A DNA stretch of 10,914 bases, taken from contig JBBSEU010000204.1 of assembly GCA_038239365.1 (NCBI GenBank), positions 1 to 10,914 of the forward strand, written 5' to 3'. Position 1 is the stretch's first letter. The number at the start of each line of letters is the position of its first letter. The DNA comes from JBBRMW01 sp038239365 (GTDB lineage: Bacteria; Chloroflexota; Anaerolineae; Aggregatilineales; UBA2796). The notes beneath the pieces were generated by a model. The model saw only the letters and a program-made list of their open reading frames with translations, was not told where the DNA came from and searched no databases. The position numbers were made by a program, and so were the translations under genes. Of the stretch, positions 1 to 7,084 are shown piece by piece.

Positions 1-969
1 ATCGCAATCGACCAGCTTACCCGTTTTGCGATCCAGAATCTTCTTGGAGCCAGGGAGAATGATCGAGCCAACCTGATCCTTCACCTTCGACTCCGGCGCA
101 ACGGCCAGCGAACCAATGTCGCCCCAGTCGAGTGTGAGGCCACACTTGCCAGCCGTGAACAGACCGCGCGAATCACCCACGTCCGTCGCCAGTTCATTCG
201 GCGGGCCGTACTTGTTGGTTTCCTTGTACAGGTTCAAGGCATTGATAAACGCTTCGTTGTTGACCAAAGGCTTAAACGTATCGGTATCGAAGAACCCGCC
301 CTGGCTGGTGCCCAGGCTTTGCAGCGCACCGCTGGCGATGGATTGAATCCACCAGAAGCCCTGCCCGCTGCGCTTTTTGGCGATGCACGAGCCGTAAATC
401 TTTTGGCCGTTGATATCCATGCCATTGATCGCCTTCGCATCGGCCACGTACTCATCCCACGTTGTCGGGGGCTTGAGTCCGGCTTGCTTGAAAACGTCGA
501 TGCGGTAATAGACCATGTGAAAGTCGCCGTCCAGCGGAACCGTGTAGGTCTTGCCCGCATAACTGGCGCTGAACTCACGGAAGAACTGGCCGACATCGTC
601 CCATTGCAGGTCTTTGCTGGCGGTGACGCGCGCCGAGAGGTCTTCCAGATAGCCTGGCGTCACATAATCGACCATCCATTGTGGAGCCAACACAAACGCC
701 TGATAGCTGTTTGTCTTGGTGGCCTGGTCAGTCAGAATGGTTTGATACAGATCGGAGAAGGGCACAGTGACGATGTTGACATCAGCGCCCGTCAGCTTTT
801 TGAATTCGGGGGCGCGGCGGATCAATGGCTCCGCAATCTGGGGGCCAACAAAAGTGATCAGGTTGATCTTCACGCCATCATATTTGCCCTGCGCTTTGGC
901 AGGTTGTGTCGAGTTAATGGTCACTAAGGCCAATACTGCGACGAGCAGAAGGATAAAGGACTTTTTCAT
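1..969 (-). CDS. Sugar ABC transporter substrate-binding protein (family 1), C-terminus beyond the left edge
   Basis: The minus-strand frame is open from an ATG at 969-967 to the window edge, giving 323 residues with no stop. Family members usually have a little over 400 residues, so roughly the last quarter is missing. Residues 1-26 form a Sec signal peptide: MKKS, a hydrophobic core (FILLLVAVLALV) and an AKA|Q cleavage site. There is no lipobox cysteine. The mature part has marks of the UgpB/MalE-like family 1 binding proteins: an early FxxLYQTILTDQ segment, the YYRIDVFKQAGLKPPTTWDE block (about residues 154-173), and DINGQKIYG near 185-193. It should bind a sugar or oligosaccharide outside the membrane and pass it to permeases, which are probably encoded next, left of the window. 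A GGAG ribosome-binding site lies six bases before the ATG (976-979). The LacI-family repressor gene is just upstream on the same strand. The family call is firm; the exact sugar is unknown. Confidence 0.93.
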   Translation of the reverse strand, partial: MKKSFILLLVAVLALVTINSTQPAKAQGKYDGVKINLITFVGPQIAEPLIRRAPEFKKLTGADVNIVTVPFSDLYQTILTDQATKTNSYQAFVLAPQWMVDYVTPGYLEDLSARVTASKDLQWDDVGQFFREFSASYAGKTYTVPLDGDFHMVYYRIDVFKQAGLKPPTTWDEYVADAKAINGMDINGQKIYGSCIAKKRSGQGFWWIQSIASGALQSLGTSQGGFFDTDTFKPLVNNEAFINALNLYKETNKYGPPNELATDVGDSRGLFTAGKCGLTLDWGDIGSLAVAPESKVKDQVGSIILPGSKKILDRKTGKLVDCD

Positions 970-1067
970 TTTTTTCTCCAGATTTTGTAATGAAAATTCG
1001 GGTCAGGTGAGCGGATCACGACGTTCTTTCAAATAACGCCTTCCTTTCCTGAGTTATCTCTAAGATT

Positions 1068-1102
1068 TTTTCATAGGATAAATCAATTTTCATAGGATAA
1101 AT
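1068..1102 (-). repeat. Two 16-bp direct repeats over the predicted transcription start, candidate operator
   Basis: The plus-strand 16-mer TTTTCATAGGATAAAT occurs at 1068-1083 and again, identically, at 1087-1102. The start-to-start distance is 19 bp, just under two helical turns. The promoter-proximal copy overlaps the last base pairs of the -10 box, and both copies cover roughly -8 to +27. The copies are not palindromic and do not resemble the LacI-type operator at 2212-2225, so they would suit a different regulator binding as a tandem dimer. The role is inferred from position. Confidence 0.5.
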
Positions 1103-1128
1103 TATAATCGTAATTTGCGGGTTGTCAA
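1101..1128 (-). promoter_or_regulatory. Consensus-like sigma70 promoter for the sugar-binding-protein gene
   Basis: Read on the minus strand, TTGACA (1128-1123) and TATAAT (1106-1101) are both exact consensus hexamers, separated by 16 bp. A start near 1094 would give a leader of about 125 nt before the binding-protein ATG at 969. The -35 lies only 16 bases beyond the repressor's stop codon, so the binding protein can be transcribed separately from the repressor gene. A short inverted repeat, GGTTG/CAACC (1120-1124 and 1131-1135), surrounds the -35. This is seen directly in sequence; activity is inferred. Confidence 0.72.
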
Positions 1129-1144
1129 TGCAACCACACACGGG

Positions 1145-2155
1145 TTAGCCAGTTTGCAGATAAGCGCCGCACGAACGCCGTATCATTAACTCCGTTTTGA
1201 GAATGACACTCTCTAGTGGCGCATCCGGACTGGCGATACGACGCAGCAGCAAGCGGGCGGCTTCATGGCCTAGCTGATAAGTCGGCTGTGCGACAGTCGT
1301 CAGCGGCGGCCACAGCGCACTTGCCCAGGGCAGATCGTCAAAACCAACTACCGCGATCTCCTCAGGCACTCGAACGCCCCGTTCGTGCAGGGCTTGCAGC
1401 GTTCCAAGCGCCAGCATATTGTTGGCGGCGAAAATGGCGGTAGGTGACTTTGGCAACGCTAACAATTCAAGCGTCAATTGATAGCCTGATTGCAAACTAA
1501 ACCGTCCAGGCCGGATCAATTCCGGCTCGGAGCGAATGCCTGCTTCGTTGAGCGCGCTCAGAAAGGCTTCGTAGCGTTCACGCCCGGTAGAAATTAGTGA
1601 AGTGCCGCTCACCATCCCGATCCGCCGATGCCCCAGCTTGATCAAATGCTGCACGGCGTCGCGCGTGCCACTGGCGCTATCAACGGTCACGCTGTCCACG
1701 TCTACACCCTGCACGCGGCGATCCATGAACACCACCGCCATTTTCGAGTTGACCAACGAACCAATGCTATCGTCTGTCTCCGCGTTGGGCGTGATGATCA
1801 ACCCGGCCACATCTTCGGCTTTCATCACACCGATATACATTTGCTGTTTGGTCGGATTCTCATCGCTGTTACACAACACGACGCTGATCCCGTGCTCGTA
1901 AGCCATATCTTCGACGCCGCGCACAACGGATACGAAAAATGGGTTCTCAATATCGGAAATAATCAGCCCGATCACGCCGCCTGCCCCTGCCCGCAGTCGT
2001 TGAGCAACCCGGTTTGGGCGATATTGCAGCGTCTCCATTGCCTTTAGCACGCGCTCGCGCAGGGTTGGATCGACGCGCGCATGGTTATTCAGCACGCGCG
2101 AAACGGTGGCAACCGAGACGCCCGCGCGCTGTGCAACATCCTTCATCGTGGACAT
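1145..2155 (-). CDS. LacI/GalR-family transcriptional repressor
   Basis: This 336-residue protein has the full length and layout of the LacI/GalR family. Residues 4-25 are the helix-turn-helix (MKDVAQRAGVSVATVSRVLN) that contacts DNA. A hinge segment around residues 48-58 (NRVAQRLRAGA) follows, then the periplasmic-binding-protein-like effector domain starting VIGLIISDIENPFF near residue 61 and containing GHRRIGMVSG and VVGFDDLPWA. Such proteins are dimers that release DNA, or bind it better, when a sugar ligand is present. The start at 2155 was kept, although an ATG three codons later would also give an intact helix-turn-helix and no strong ribosome-binding site separates the two. A perfect palindromic operator lies 57 bp upstream, suggesting autoregulation and control of the divergent mutarotase gene. 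The sugar-binding-protein gene downstream suggests its effector is the imported sugar or a product of it. Confidence 0.96.
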   Translation of the reverse strand: MSTMKDVAQRAGVSVATVSRVLNNHARVDPTLRERVLKAMETLQYRPNRVAQRLRAGAGGVIGLIISDIENPFFVSVVRGVEDMAYEHGISVVLCNSDENPTKQQMYIGVMKAEDVAGLIITPNAETDDSIGSLVNSKMAVVFMDRRVQGVDVDSVTVDSASGTRDAVQHLIKLGHRRIGMVSGTSLISTGRERYEAFLSALNEAGIRSEPELIRPGRFSLQSGYQLTLELLALPKSPTAIFAANNMLALGTLQALHERGVRVPEEIAVVGFDDLPWASALWPPLTTVAQPTYQLGHEAARLLLRRIASPDAPLESVILKTELMIRRSCGAYLQTG

Positions 2156-2211
2156 AAAAATTGATTTCTCAAAAAAGATTAGGCGATGGTACTTTAATTT
2201 TTAGAGTTTTT

Positions 2212-2225
2212 AGAAAACGTTTTCT
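2212..2225. promoter_or_regulatory. LacI-family operator palindrome
   Basis: AGAAAACGTTTTCT is a perfect 14-bp inverted repeat centred on CpG, the layout typical of LacI/GalR-family operators. It lies in the divergent gap between the repressor (start 2155) and the RbsD/FucU-like gene (start 2303). A weak -10-like TATGCT at 2243-2248 would place the operator over the -35 region of the rightward promoter, where binding would block transcription. The palindrome is seen directly; the assignment to the neighbouring repressor is inference from position. Confidence 0.72.
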
Positions 2226-2302
2226 TTTTGGAACTTCTATTGTATGCTGGTTTCGGCGGGTGTCAACTGAGTAACCGCCGGCATCTTTTGGAGCAATTTT
2301 CC

Positions 2303-2722
2303 ATGATCAAAGGCAAACTTATTCATCCCGAAATTCTCAAGGCGCTGGCTTCTGCCGGACACGGCGCGCTGGTACTGATCGCCGACGGCAATTATCCGTT
2401 CGCCACGCGCTCGAACCAGAACGCCGCACATGTCTACCTGAATTTATCACCGGGGCTGATTAATGCAGTCGATGTGTTGAGCGCCGTTGTGTCCGCGATT
2501 CCGGTTGAGGCGGCGCTCGTGATGACGCCCGATGATGGTTCTGAGCCGCCGATCTTCGCGGAGTTCCGTACACTGTTGCCCGGCGTCAATTTGAATGTAA
2601 CCACCCGTTTCCCATTTTATGATGCAGCCCGTTCGCCCGAAACGGCACTGGTCATTGCAACAGCAGAACAGCGCATCTATGCCAACATTCTGCTGACGAT
2701 TGGGGTGATCCCGCCCGCCTGA
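2303..2722 (+). CDS. RbsD/FucU-family sugar mutarotase/pyranase
   Basis: The 139-residue product matches the RbsD/FucU family in length and motifs. The N-terminus is MIKGKLIHPEILKALASAGH, where H20 corresponds to the conserved active-site histidine, followed by LVLIADGNYPF (D28). The C-terminus ends in the family signature YANILLTIGV (126-135). These cytoplasmic proteins, usually decamers, interconvert sugar anomers or pyranose and furanose forms so that a freshly imported sugar can enter catabolism. The frame also allows an ATG at 2228, but that adds 25 residues absent from the family; the ATG at 2303 has GGAG nine bases upstream (2290-2293). RFPFYDAAR in the middle resembles RFAFYERA of FucU more than RbsD, so a fucose-like role is slightly favoured, though not proven. 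It is divergent from the LacI-family repressor, with the shared operator between them. Confidence 0.9.
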   Translation: MIKGKLIHPEILKALASAGHGALVLIADGNYPFATRSNQNAAHVYLNLSPGLINAVDVLSAVVSAIPVEAALVMTPDDGSEPPIFAEFRTLLPGVNLNVTTRFPFYDAARSPETALVIATAEQRIYANILLTIGVIPPA

Positions 2723-2764
2723 TGGCACTTCTTAAACAAAACATCGCCAAAATTTAACGTAATC

Positions 2765-2793
2765 TTCAAGCGACATTGTAAGTATCGTAATAT
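2765..2793 (+). promoter_or_regulatory. Possible promoter of the ABC importer operon
   Basis: TTCAAG (2765-2770) and TAATAT (2788-2793), separated by 17 bp, are partial matches to the -35 and -10 hexamers. They lie about 110 bp upstream of the first importer gene, in an AT-richer stretch. Neither hexamer is strong, so this is a tentative placement for a promoter that must lie somewhere in 2723-2899. Confidence 0.3.
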
Positions 2794-2830
2794 TAAGCCG
2801 TAAAAATCCAGGCTGGACAGTAAATGGGCG

Positions 2831-2847
2831 CTGATCAATCTGATCAA
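2831..2847 (+). repeat. Tandem CTGATCAA repeat in the importer leader
   Basis: CTGATCAA occurs at 2831-2838 and 2840-2847, one base apart. Each copy contains the palindrome TGATCA. The pair sits 53 bases before the importer's first start codon and could be an operator or part of the leader RNA. No regulator is encoded next to this operon, so the role is open. Confidence 0.3.
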
Positions 2848-2899
2848 GCTGCATTCGTTGGCTGCCTACGAAAACACAATGTTCTGAGGAGAACGAAGA

Positions 2900-4120
2900 A
2901 TGTCTAAGATCGCTAAATTATCACGCCGTCACTTTCTGGGTTTGGCCGCTGTCGGAACTGCTGGTCTGATCGCTGCTCCACAACTGACCTTCGCGCAGAC
3001 CGCAGCGCCCACCGCCGCTCCGACGGCTGCTGCCACCGCTGGCGCGCTGCCGCCCGCACCCGCCGCTGGCCCGATTGACCTGAAGGCTGCTGGTGGCATG
3101 GACGCGCTCGTTGCCGCCGCAAAAAAAGAAGCCGAACTCTCGACCATCGCGCTGCCGAATAGCTGGGCAGACTATGGCGATATGAAGAAGCAGTTCTTAG
3201 CAAAGTATTCATTCCTCAAGCACAACGACCTGAACCCGGATGGTGGCTCTGGTGACGAAATTCAGGCCATTAAGGACAACGCTGGAAATAAGGGTCCGCA
3301 GAACCCGGATGTCGTCGACGTGGGTTTCACCTGGGGCGATACGGGCAAAAAAGCTGGTTTGTTCCAGCCCTATAAAGTCGCTACCTGGGACAGCATCCCC
3401 GACTCGGTCAAAGACGCAGACGGTAACTGGTATGGCGATTACTACGGTACGCTGCTGTTTGAAGTCAATTCGGATGTTGTTTCCAAAGTGCCGCAGGATT
3501 GGGCTGATCTGTTGAAGCCCGAGTACAAGGGTCAGATCGCGCTGGGTGGTGACCCGACCAAAGCCAATCAGGCCATTTACGCGATCTGGGCAGCGGGCAT
3601 CGCCACCAACGGCGGCAAGATCGATGACGGCACAGCAGGACTGGCTTTCTTCGCGCAACTGGCAAAGGCGGGCAATCTGCTGCCGACCATCGCCCAGGAT
3701 GCGACCATCGCCAAAGGTGAGACGCCCATCACCCTGCGTTGGGACTACAACGCCCTGGCAAACGTCGCCACCAGCAAAGCGGCAGGGGTCAATATCGCTA
3801 CCGTTTATCCGACAAGCGGCACCATCGCCGGTGTTTACGTACAGGCCATCAGCGCCTATGCCCCCCGCCCGAACGCCGCCCGCCTGTGGATGGAATACCT
3901 GTACTCCGACGAAGGCCAGTTGACCTTCCTGAAGGGTCATGCCACCCCGATCCGGTTCGACGACCTGAAGAAGCGCGGCGTCATTCCTGCCGAACTGCTG
4001 GCGACACTGCCCAAGACCGATGTCAAGGTTGCGCTGCCAACTCTTGAACAGATCAACGCGGCCAGCACCAACATCAGCAAGAACTGGTCAACCATGGTCG
4101 GCTCACTGCTGAGCAAGTAA
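2900..4120 (+). CDS. Tat-exported ABC substrate-binding protein (PotD/AfuA-like)
   Basis: The 406-residue product starts with a twin-arginine signal, SRRHFLG (R9, R10). A weakly hydrophobic segment (LAAVGTAGLIAAP) and a probable TFA|Q cleavage near residue 33 follow. A low-complexity Ala/Pro/Thr spacer (about residues 34-60, APTAAPTAA type) comes next, then the binding fold. Characteristic blocks are LNPDGGSGDEIQAIKDN, PDVVDVGFTWGD, DADGNWYGDYYG and VPQDWADLLKPEYKGQIAL. This is the two-lobed family that captures polyamines, ferric iron, thiamine or phosphonates; the substrate cannot be read from the sequence. There is no lipobox cysteine. An AGGAG ribosome-binding site (2887-2891) lies eight bases before the ATG. 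It is the first gene of a four-gene importer operon. Export through Tat implies folding in the cytoplasm, possibly with a bound cofactor or ligand, but that is inference. Confidence 0.92.
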   Translation: MSKIAKLSRRHFLGLAAVGTAGLIAAPQLTFAQTAAPTAAPTAAATAGALPPAPAAGPIDLKAAGGMDALVAAAKKEAELSTIALPNSWADYGDMKKQFLAKYSFLKHNDLNPDGGSGDEIQAIKDNAGNKGPQNPDVVDVGFTWGDTGKKAGLFQPYKVATWDSIPDSVKDADGNWYGDYYGTLLFEVNSDVVSKVPQDWADLLKPEYKGQIALGGDPTKANQAIYAIWAAGIATNGGKIDDGTAGLAFFAQLAKAGNLLPTIAQDATIAKGETPITLRWDYNALANVATSKAAGVNIATVYPTSGTIAGVYVQAISAYAPRPNAARLWMEYLYSDEGQLTFLKGHATPIRFDDLKKRGVIPAELLATLPKTDVKVALPTLEQINAASTNISKNWSTMVGSLLSK

Positions 4121-4142
4121 AAACGACAGACGATTAGAATCG

Positions 4143-4175
4143 GCGTCCGGCGGGCTACTATATGCTGTCGGACGC
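4143..4175 (+). promoter_or_regulatory. Intercistronic hairpin between binding-protein and permease genes
   Basis: GCGTCCGGC (4143-4151) pairs with GTCGGACGC (4167-4175) through nine base pairs, one of them G-U, with a 15-nt loop. It lies 22 bases after the binding-protein stop codon. Only a broken T-rich stretch (ATTTATCTTTT) follows. Hairpins in this position in ABC operons often stabilise the upstream mRNA or partly stop transcription, so that the binding protein outnumbers the membrane parts. The fold is seen; the role is inferred by analogy. Confidence 0.5.
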
Positions 4176-4213
4176 ATTTATCTTTTAGAGCAACACAAAC
4201 GGACTCCAAAAAC

Positions 4214-5152
4214 ATGGCCGAAGCAGTTCAAAGTGCGGCGCTGAGCAGCGAACTCCCAACTGAAATAGTCGGCGCTCCGCAAGGGCAAACCACAGCGCGT
4301 TTCCATTTTTCGTGGAACTGGCTGGGAGTGCTGCCCTTTCTGGCATTTGTGATCGCTTTTCAGCTATTTCCGACGCTGTCGATCATCGTGCGGGCATTCA
4401 CCGACTCCACCGGGCATTTTTCGCTGGATAACATTCGCGCCCTCAATGATCCGGTGGTGATTGGCTCCTACTGGAGTACGATCAAGCTATCTGTCTTCAC
4501 GGCGATTGGTGGCGGCATCCTCGGCTTGCTGCTGGCCTATGCGATCACGATTGGTGGACTGCCCAACTGGATTCGCTCCAGCATTCTGTCCTTTTCGGGT
4601 GTCGCCTCAAACTTTGCCGGGGTGCCGCTGGCCTTCGCTTTTATTGCGACGCTGGGCGTGACGGGTATCCTGACGAAACTGCTCAAATCAATGGGCATTG
4701 CACTTTATCCAAATTTCACCATTTACAGTTTTTCGGGGCTGGTACTCACCTATACTTATTTCCAGATTCCGCTCATGGTCTTGATCATGTCTCCGGCATT
4801 GAGCGGTTTGCGCCGTGAATGGCGCGAAGCGTCCGAAAATTTGGGTGCGACACCCCTGCAATATTGGCGCTACATTGGGCTGCCCGTCCTGCTGCCCTCG
4901 ATTTTGGGGACAATGGCGTTGCTGTTCAGCAATGCGTTTGGCGCGCAGGCAACCGCCTATGCGTTGGTGGGCGGCGGTGCTGGCGCAAATCTGGTCATCT
5001 CACTGCTGGTTGGCAGTCAATCGGGCGGCGATGTGATTGCTAACGTAGGACTAGGCAATTCGCTGGTTTTCGGCATGATTGTAATTATTGGTATCACCAT
5101 CGGGATTTATGCTTATTTTCGGCGGCGCTCCGAGCGATGGTTCAGTCATTGA
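4214..5152 (+). CDS. ABC transporter permease, PotB/CysU type
   Basis: This 312-residue inner-membrane subunit has about six hydrophobic helices, the first at residues 37-58 (LGVLPFLAFVIAF). A polar, probably cytoplasmic N-terminal tail of about 33 residues precedes it. The EAA loop that docks onto the ATPase lies at about 203-229: EWREASENLGATPLQYWRYI followed by GLPVLLPSI. It matches the spermidine/putrescine, iron and sulfate permease group by order and loop sequence. It forms the translocation path with the next permease. The start at 4214 lacks a strong ribosome-binding site (only GGA at 4201-4203), and the hairpin upstream may lower its expression relative to the binding protein. Confidence 0.93.
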   Translation: MAEAVQSAALSSELPTEIVGAPQGQTTARFHFSWNWLGVLPFLAFVIAFQLFPTLSIIVRAFTDSTGHFSLDNIRALNDPVVIGSYWSTIKLSVFTAIGGGILGLLLAYAITIGGLPNWIRSSILSFSGVASNFAGVPLAFAFIATLGVTGILTKLLKSMGIALYPNFTIYSFSGLVLTYTYFQIPLMVLIMSPALSGLRREWREASENLGATPLQYWRYIGLPVLLPSILGTMALLFSNAFGAQATAYALVGGGAGANLVISLLVGSQSGGDVIANVGLGNSLVFGMIVIIGITIGIYAYFRRRSERWFSH

Positions 5153-5165
5153 GGGCGGGTAGATC

Positions 5166-5939
5166 ATGAGACGCGCTTCCTTCTGGTCCTGGTTATGGCT
5201 TGCCCTGGGGTTGACCTATTTTGGTGTACCATTGCTGGCGACTTTCCTGTTTTCGGTTCAGGCCAATCGCGGGCTGATCAGCTTCGATGCTTATGCCAGC
5301 GTCCTGAGCGCGCCCGATTTCGCACGAAGTTTTCTGTTTTCATTTCGGACGGCCTTACTGACGATTTTGATCAGTGCGGTGCTGCTGGTACCAACCGCTT
5401 ATTGGGTGCATTTGAGACTGCCACGTTTCCGTCTGGTGATCGAGTTTTTTACCCTGCTCCCCTTCGTCATTCCGCCCGTTGTGCTGGGCTACAGCCTTAT
5501 TCGCGCCTATAACGGGACGGGTTTAACCGACAGCAGCGAGGGCGTTTATATCATCATGCTGGGCGCTTACGTGATGCTGTCTTTCCCGTACATGTACCGC
5601 GCTATCGACACTGGCCTGACAACAATCAACGTGCGTACCTTGACTGAAGCGGGGCAGAGTTTGGGCGCAAGCTGGCTCACGATCCTGTTTCGGATTATCT
5701 TCCCGAATATTGCAGGCGCGCTGCTCAATGGCGCGTTCATCACCTTCGCCATTGTGATGGGCGAGTTCACCATCGCGTCGCTGCTTTCGCAACCGACGCT
5801 CGGCCCGTATATGGCGACGCTGGGCAGCCACGCTATTTATGAGCCATCGGCGTTGGCGGTTCTCAGTTTCCTGCTAACGTGGGCGTCAATTATCCTTATT
5901 CAGCGTATTGGGCGCGGCAAACCAATTGCCGCCCGTTGA
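5166..5939 (+). CDS. ABC transporter permease, PotC type
   Basis: The second permease has 257 residues, close to the usual length for PotC-like subunits, with about six transmembrane helices beginning at residues 8-30. The EAA loop is at about 160-182 (TEAGQSLGASWLTILFRIIF, then PNI), with EAG in place of EAA, a common variant in this group. The gene starts 13 bases after the stop of the first permease. GAGGGCGGG (5151-5159), which overlaps that stop, supplies the ribosome-binding site, so the two permeases are probably translationally coupled and made in equal amounts. Confidence 0.93.
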   Translation: MRRASFWSWLWLALGLTYFGVPLLATFLFSVQANRGLISFDAYASVLSAPDFARSFLFSFRTALLTILISAVLLVPTAYWVHLRLPRFRLVIEFFTLLPFVIPPVVLGYSLIRAYNGTGLTDSSEGVYIIMLGAYVMLSFPYMYRAIDTGLTTINVRTLTEAGQSLGASWLTILFRIIFPNIAGALLNGAFITFAIVMGEFTIASLLSQPTLGPYMATLGSHAIYEPSALAVLSFLLTWASIILIQRIGRGKPIAAR

Positions 5940-5950
5940 GGTCAATCACA

Positions 5951-7036
5951 ATGCCCTTTCTCGAAATCAATGATGTTCGTAAAGCATTTGGCGCGTCAGT
6001 CGCCGTCGAAACGTTCAATCTGAAGGTTGAGCGTGGTGAGTTCGTCTCATTTTTGGGGCCGAGCGGCTGCGGCAAAACAACCACGCTGCGTATGGTGGCG
6101 GGCTTCGAGCAGCCCACCGAAGGCACCATCGTTATCGACGACAAAGACATCACCCGTGCGCCCGCCAACCAGCGCCATATCGGAATGGTCTTTCAATCCT
6201 ACGGCCTGTTCCCGAACATGACCGTCGCCAATAACATCAAGTTTGGCATGAAGATCGCCAAAGAGACGACAACAGTTCAGGAAAAGCGTTTGGCCGACTT
6301 GCTTGGAATCATTCACATGGCCGATTTTGCCAATCGCTACCCACATCAGCTATCGGGCGGGCAGCAGCAGCGGGTGGCACTTGCGCGGGCGCTGGCGATT
6401 CAGCCGCAGGTACTCTTACTCGATGAGCCGCTCTCGGCGCTCGACGCCAAGATTCGCATTTCGCTTCGTCAGGATATTCGCGCCATTCAGCGACAGTTGG
6501 GCATTACGACGATCTACGTCACGCACGATCAGGAAGAAGCCCTTTCCATTTCGGATCGAATCGTCGTGATGAATCAGGGACGCATCGAACAGGTGGGCAC
6601 GCCGCTCGAAATCTACAATACGCCGCAAACGCAGTTCGTCGCGTCGTTTGTCGGGACGTTAAACGTTTTGAAGGCGCATGTGATTGACGCCAGCAGCAAG
6701 CAGATTGCGATTGACGATCAACCCATCAATGTTGATACGCTCCCCGAAAGTGCTGATACCCAGGTTTCGCTGGCGCTGCGCCCTGAAGCAGTGGTGCTGA
6801 ACTCGGAAGCGCAGCATGGCGAAAATACCATTCACGGCGCTGTCGAGGATATTTACTTTCTCGGTTCCGTCGTGCGAATTCGCGTTCGCCTGACCGAACA
6901 ATCGATCAACGTGGATACCTTCAATAACCCGAATCTGGTACTTCCGGCGCGTGGCGAAACGGTGACGCTCCGCTTTCCGGCGGAAGCGTGTACTGTTTTG
7001 CGTCAGAATGTCCGCGCACAAACAATGCTAGCCTGA
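5951..7036 (+). CDS. ABC transporter ATP-binding protein, PotA type with C-terminal TOBE domain
   Basis: The 361-residue ATPase carries every motif needed for ATP hydrolysis: Walker A GPSGCGKTT (36-44), Q-loop Q82 in MVFQSYGLFP, signature LSGGQQQR (134-141), Walker B LLLDEP (155-160), D-loop SALD, and H-loop H192 in YVTHDQEEA. Residues from about 240 on form a TOBE-type substrate-specificity/regulatory domain (ALRPEAVVL, then GAVEDIYFLGSVVRIRV), as in PotA, FbpC and MalK. The frame stays open upstream to 5879, but that would overlap the permease gene by 61 bases and add 24 residues before the usual family start. The ATG at 5951 has GAGG (5938-5941) nine bases upstream, overlapping the permease stop. 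It completes the importer operon. Confidence 0.95.
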   Translation: MPFLEINDVRKAFGASVAVETFNLKVERGEFVSFLGPSGCGKTTTLRMVAGFEQPTEGTIVIDDKDITRAPANQRHIGMVFQSYGLFPNMTVANNIKFGMKIAKETTTVQEKRLADLLGIIHMADFANRYPHQLSGGQQQRVALARALAIQPQVLLLDEPLSALDAKIRISLRQDIRAIQRQLGITTIYVTHDQEEALSISDRIVVMNQGRIEQVGTPLEIYNTPQTQFVASFVGTLNVLKAHVIDASSKQIAIDDQPINVDTLPESADTQVSLALRPEAVVLNSEAQHGENTIHGAVEDIYFLGSVVRIRVRLTEQSINVDTFNNPNLVLPARGETVTLRFPAEACTVLRQNVRAQTMLA

Positions 7037-7045
7037 AACGTTTTG

Positions 7046-7080
7046 CCCTCACCCCAACCCCTCTCCCTCGGGAGAGGGGC
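7046..7080. repeat. REP-like palindromic GC-rich repeat
   Basis: A CCCTCACCCCAA lead-in is followed by CCCCTCTCCC (7058-7067) and its exact inverse GGGAGAGGGG (7070-7079), a 10-bp perfect stem with a two-base loop. It begins nine bases after the ATPase stop. Closely similar C-rich/G-rich palindromes are dispersed in intergenic regions of many bacteria. No T-run follows, so it is not a classical intrinsic terminator, though a stem this strong could protect the operon's 3' end. Confidence 0.6.
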
Positions 7081-7084
7081 TAAG

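Noticed and set aside
319..927. A 202-codon plus-strand frame opposite the sugar-binding protein
   Set aside because: It is antisense to a gene with a good signal peptide and family blocks, and its translation shows no domain.
3209..3940. A 243-codon minus-strand frame opposite the Tat-exported binding protein
   Set aside because: It is a codon-bias shadow: the plus-strand gene has clear family motifs and a ribosome-binding site, while this frame shows no recognisable domain.
5879..5950. Longer N-terminus for the ATPase
   Set aside because: It would overlap the upstream permease gene and add residues not seen in the family; the ATG at 5951 has a well-placed GAGG.
7036..7043. AAACGTTT after the ATPase gene as a second LacI-type operator
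   Set aside because: It is only 8 bp, overlaps the ATPase stop, is not at a promoter, and the same 8-mer also occurs inside the ATPase coding region near 6661.
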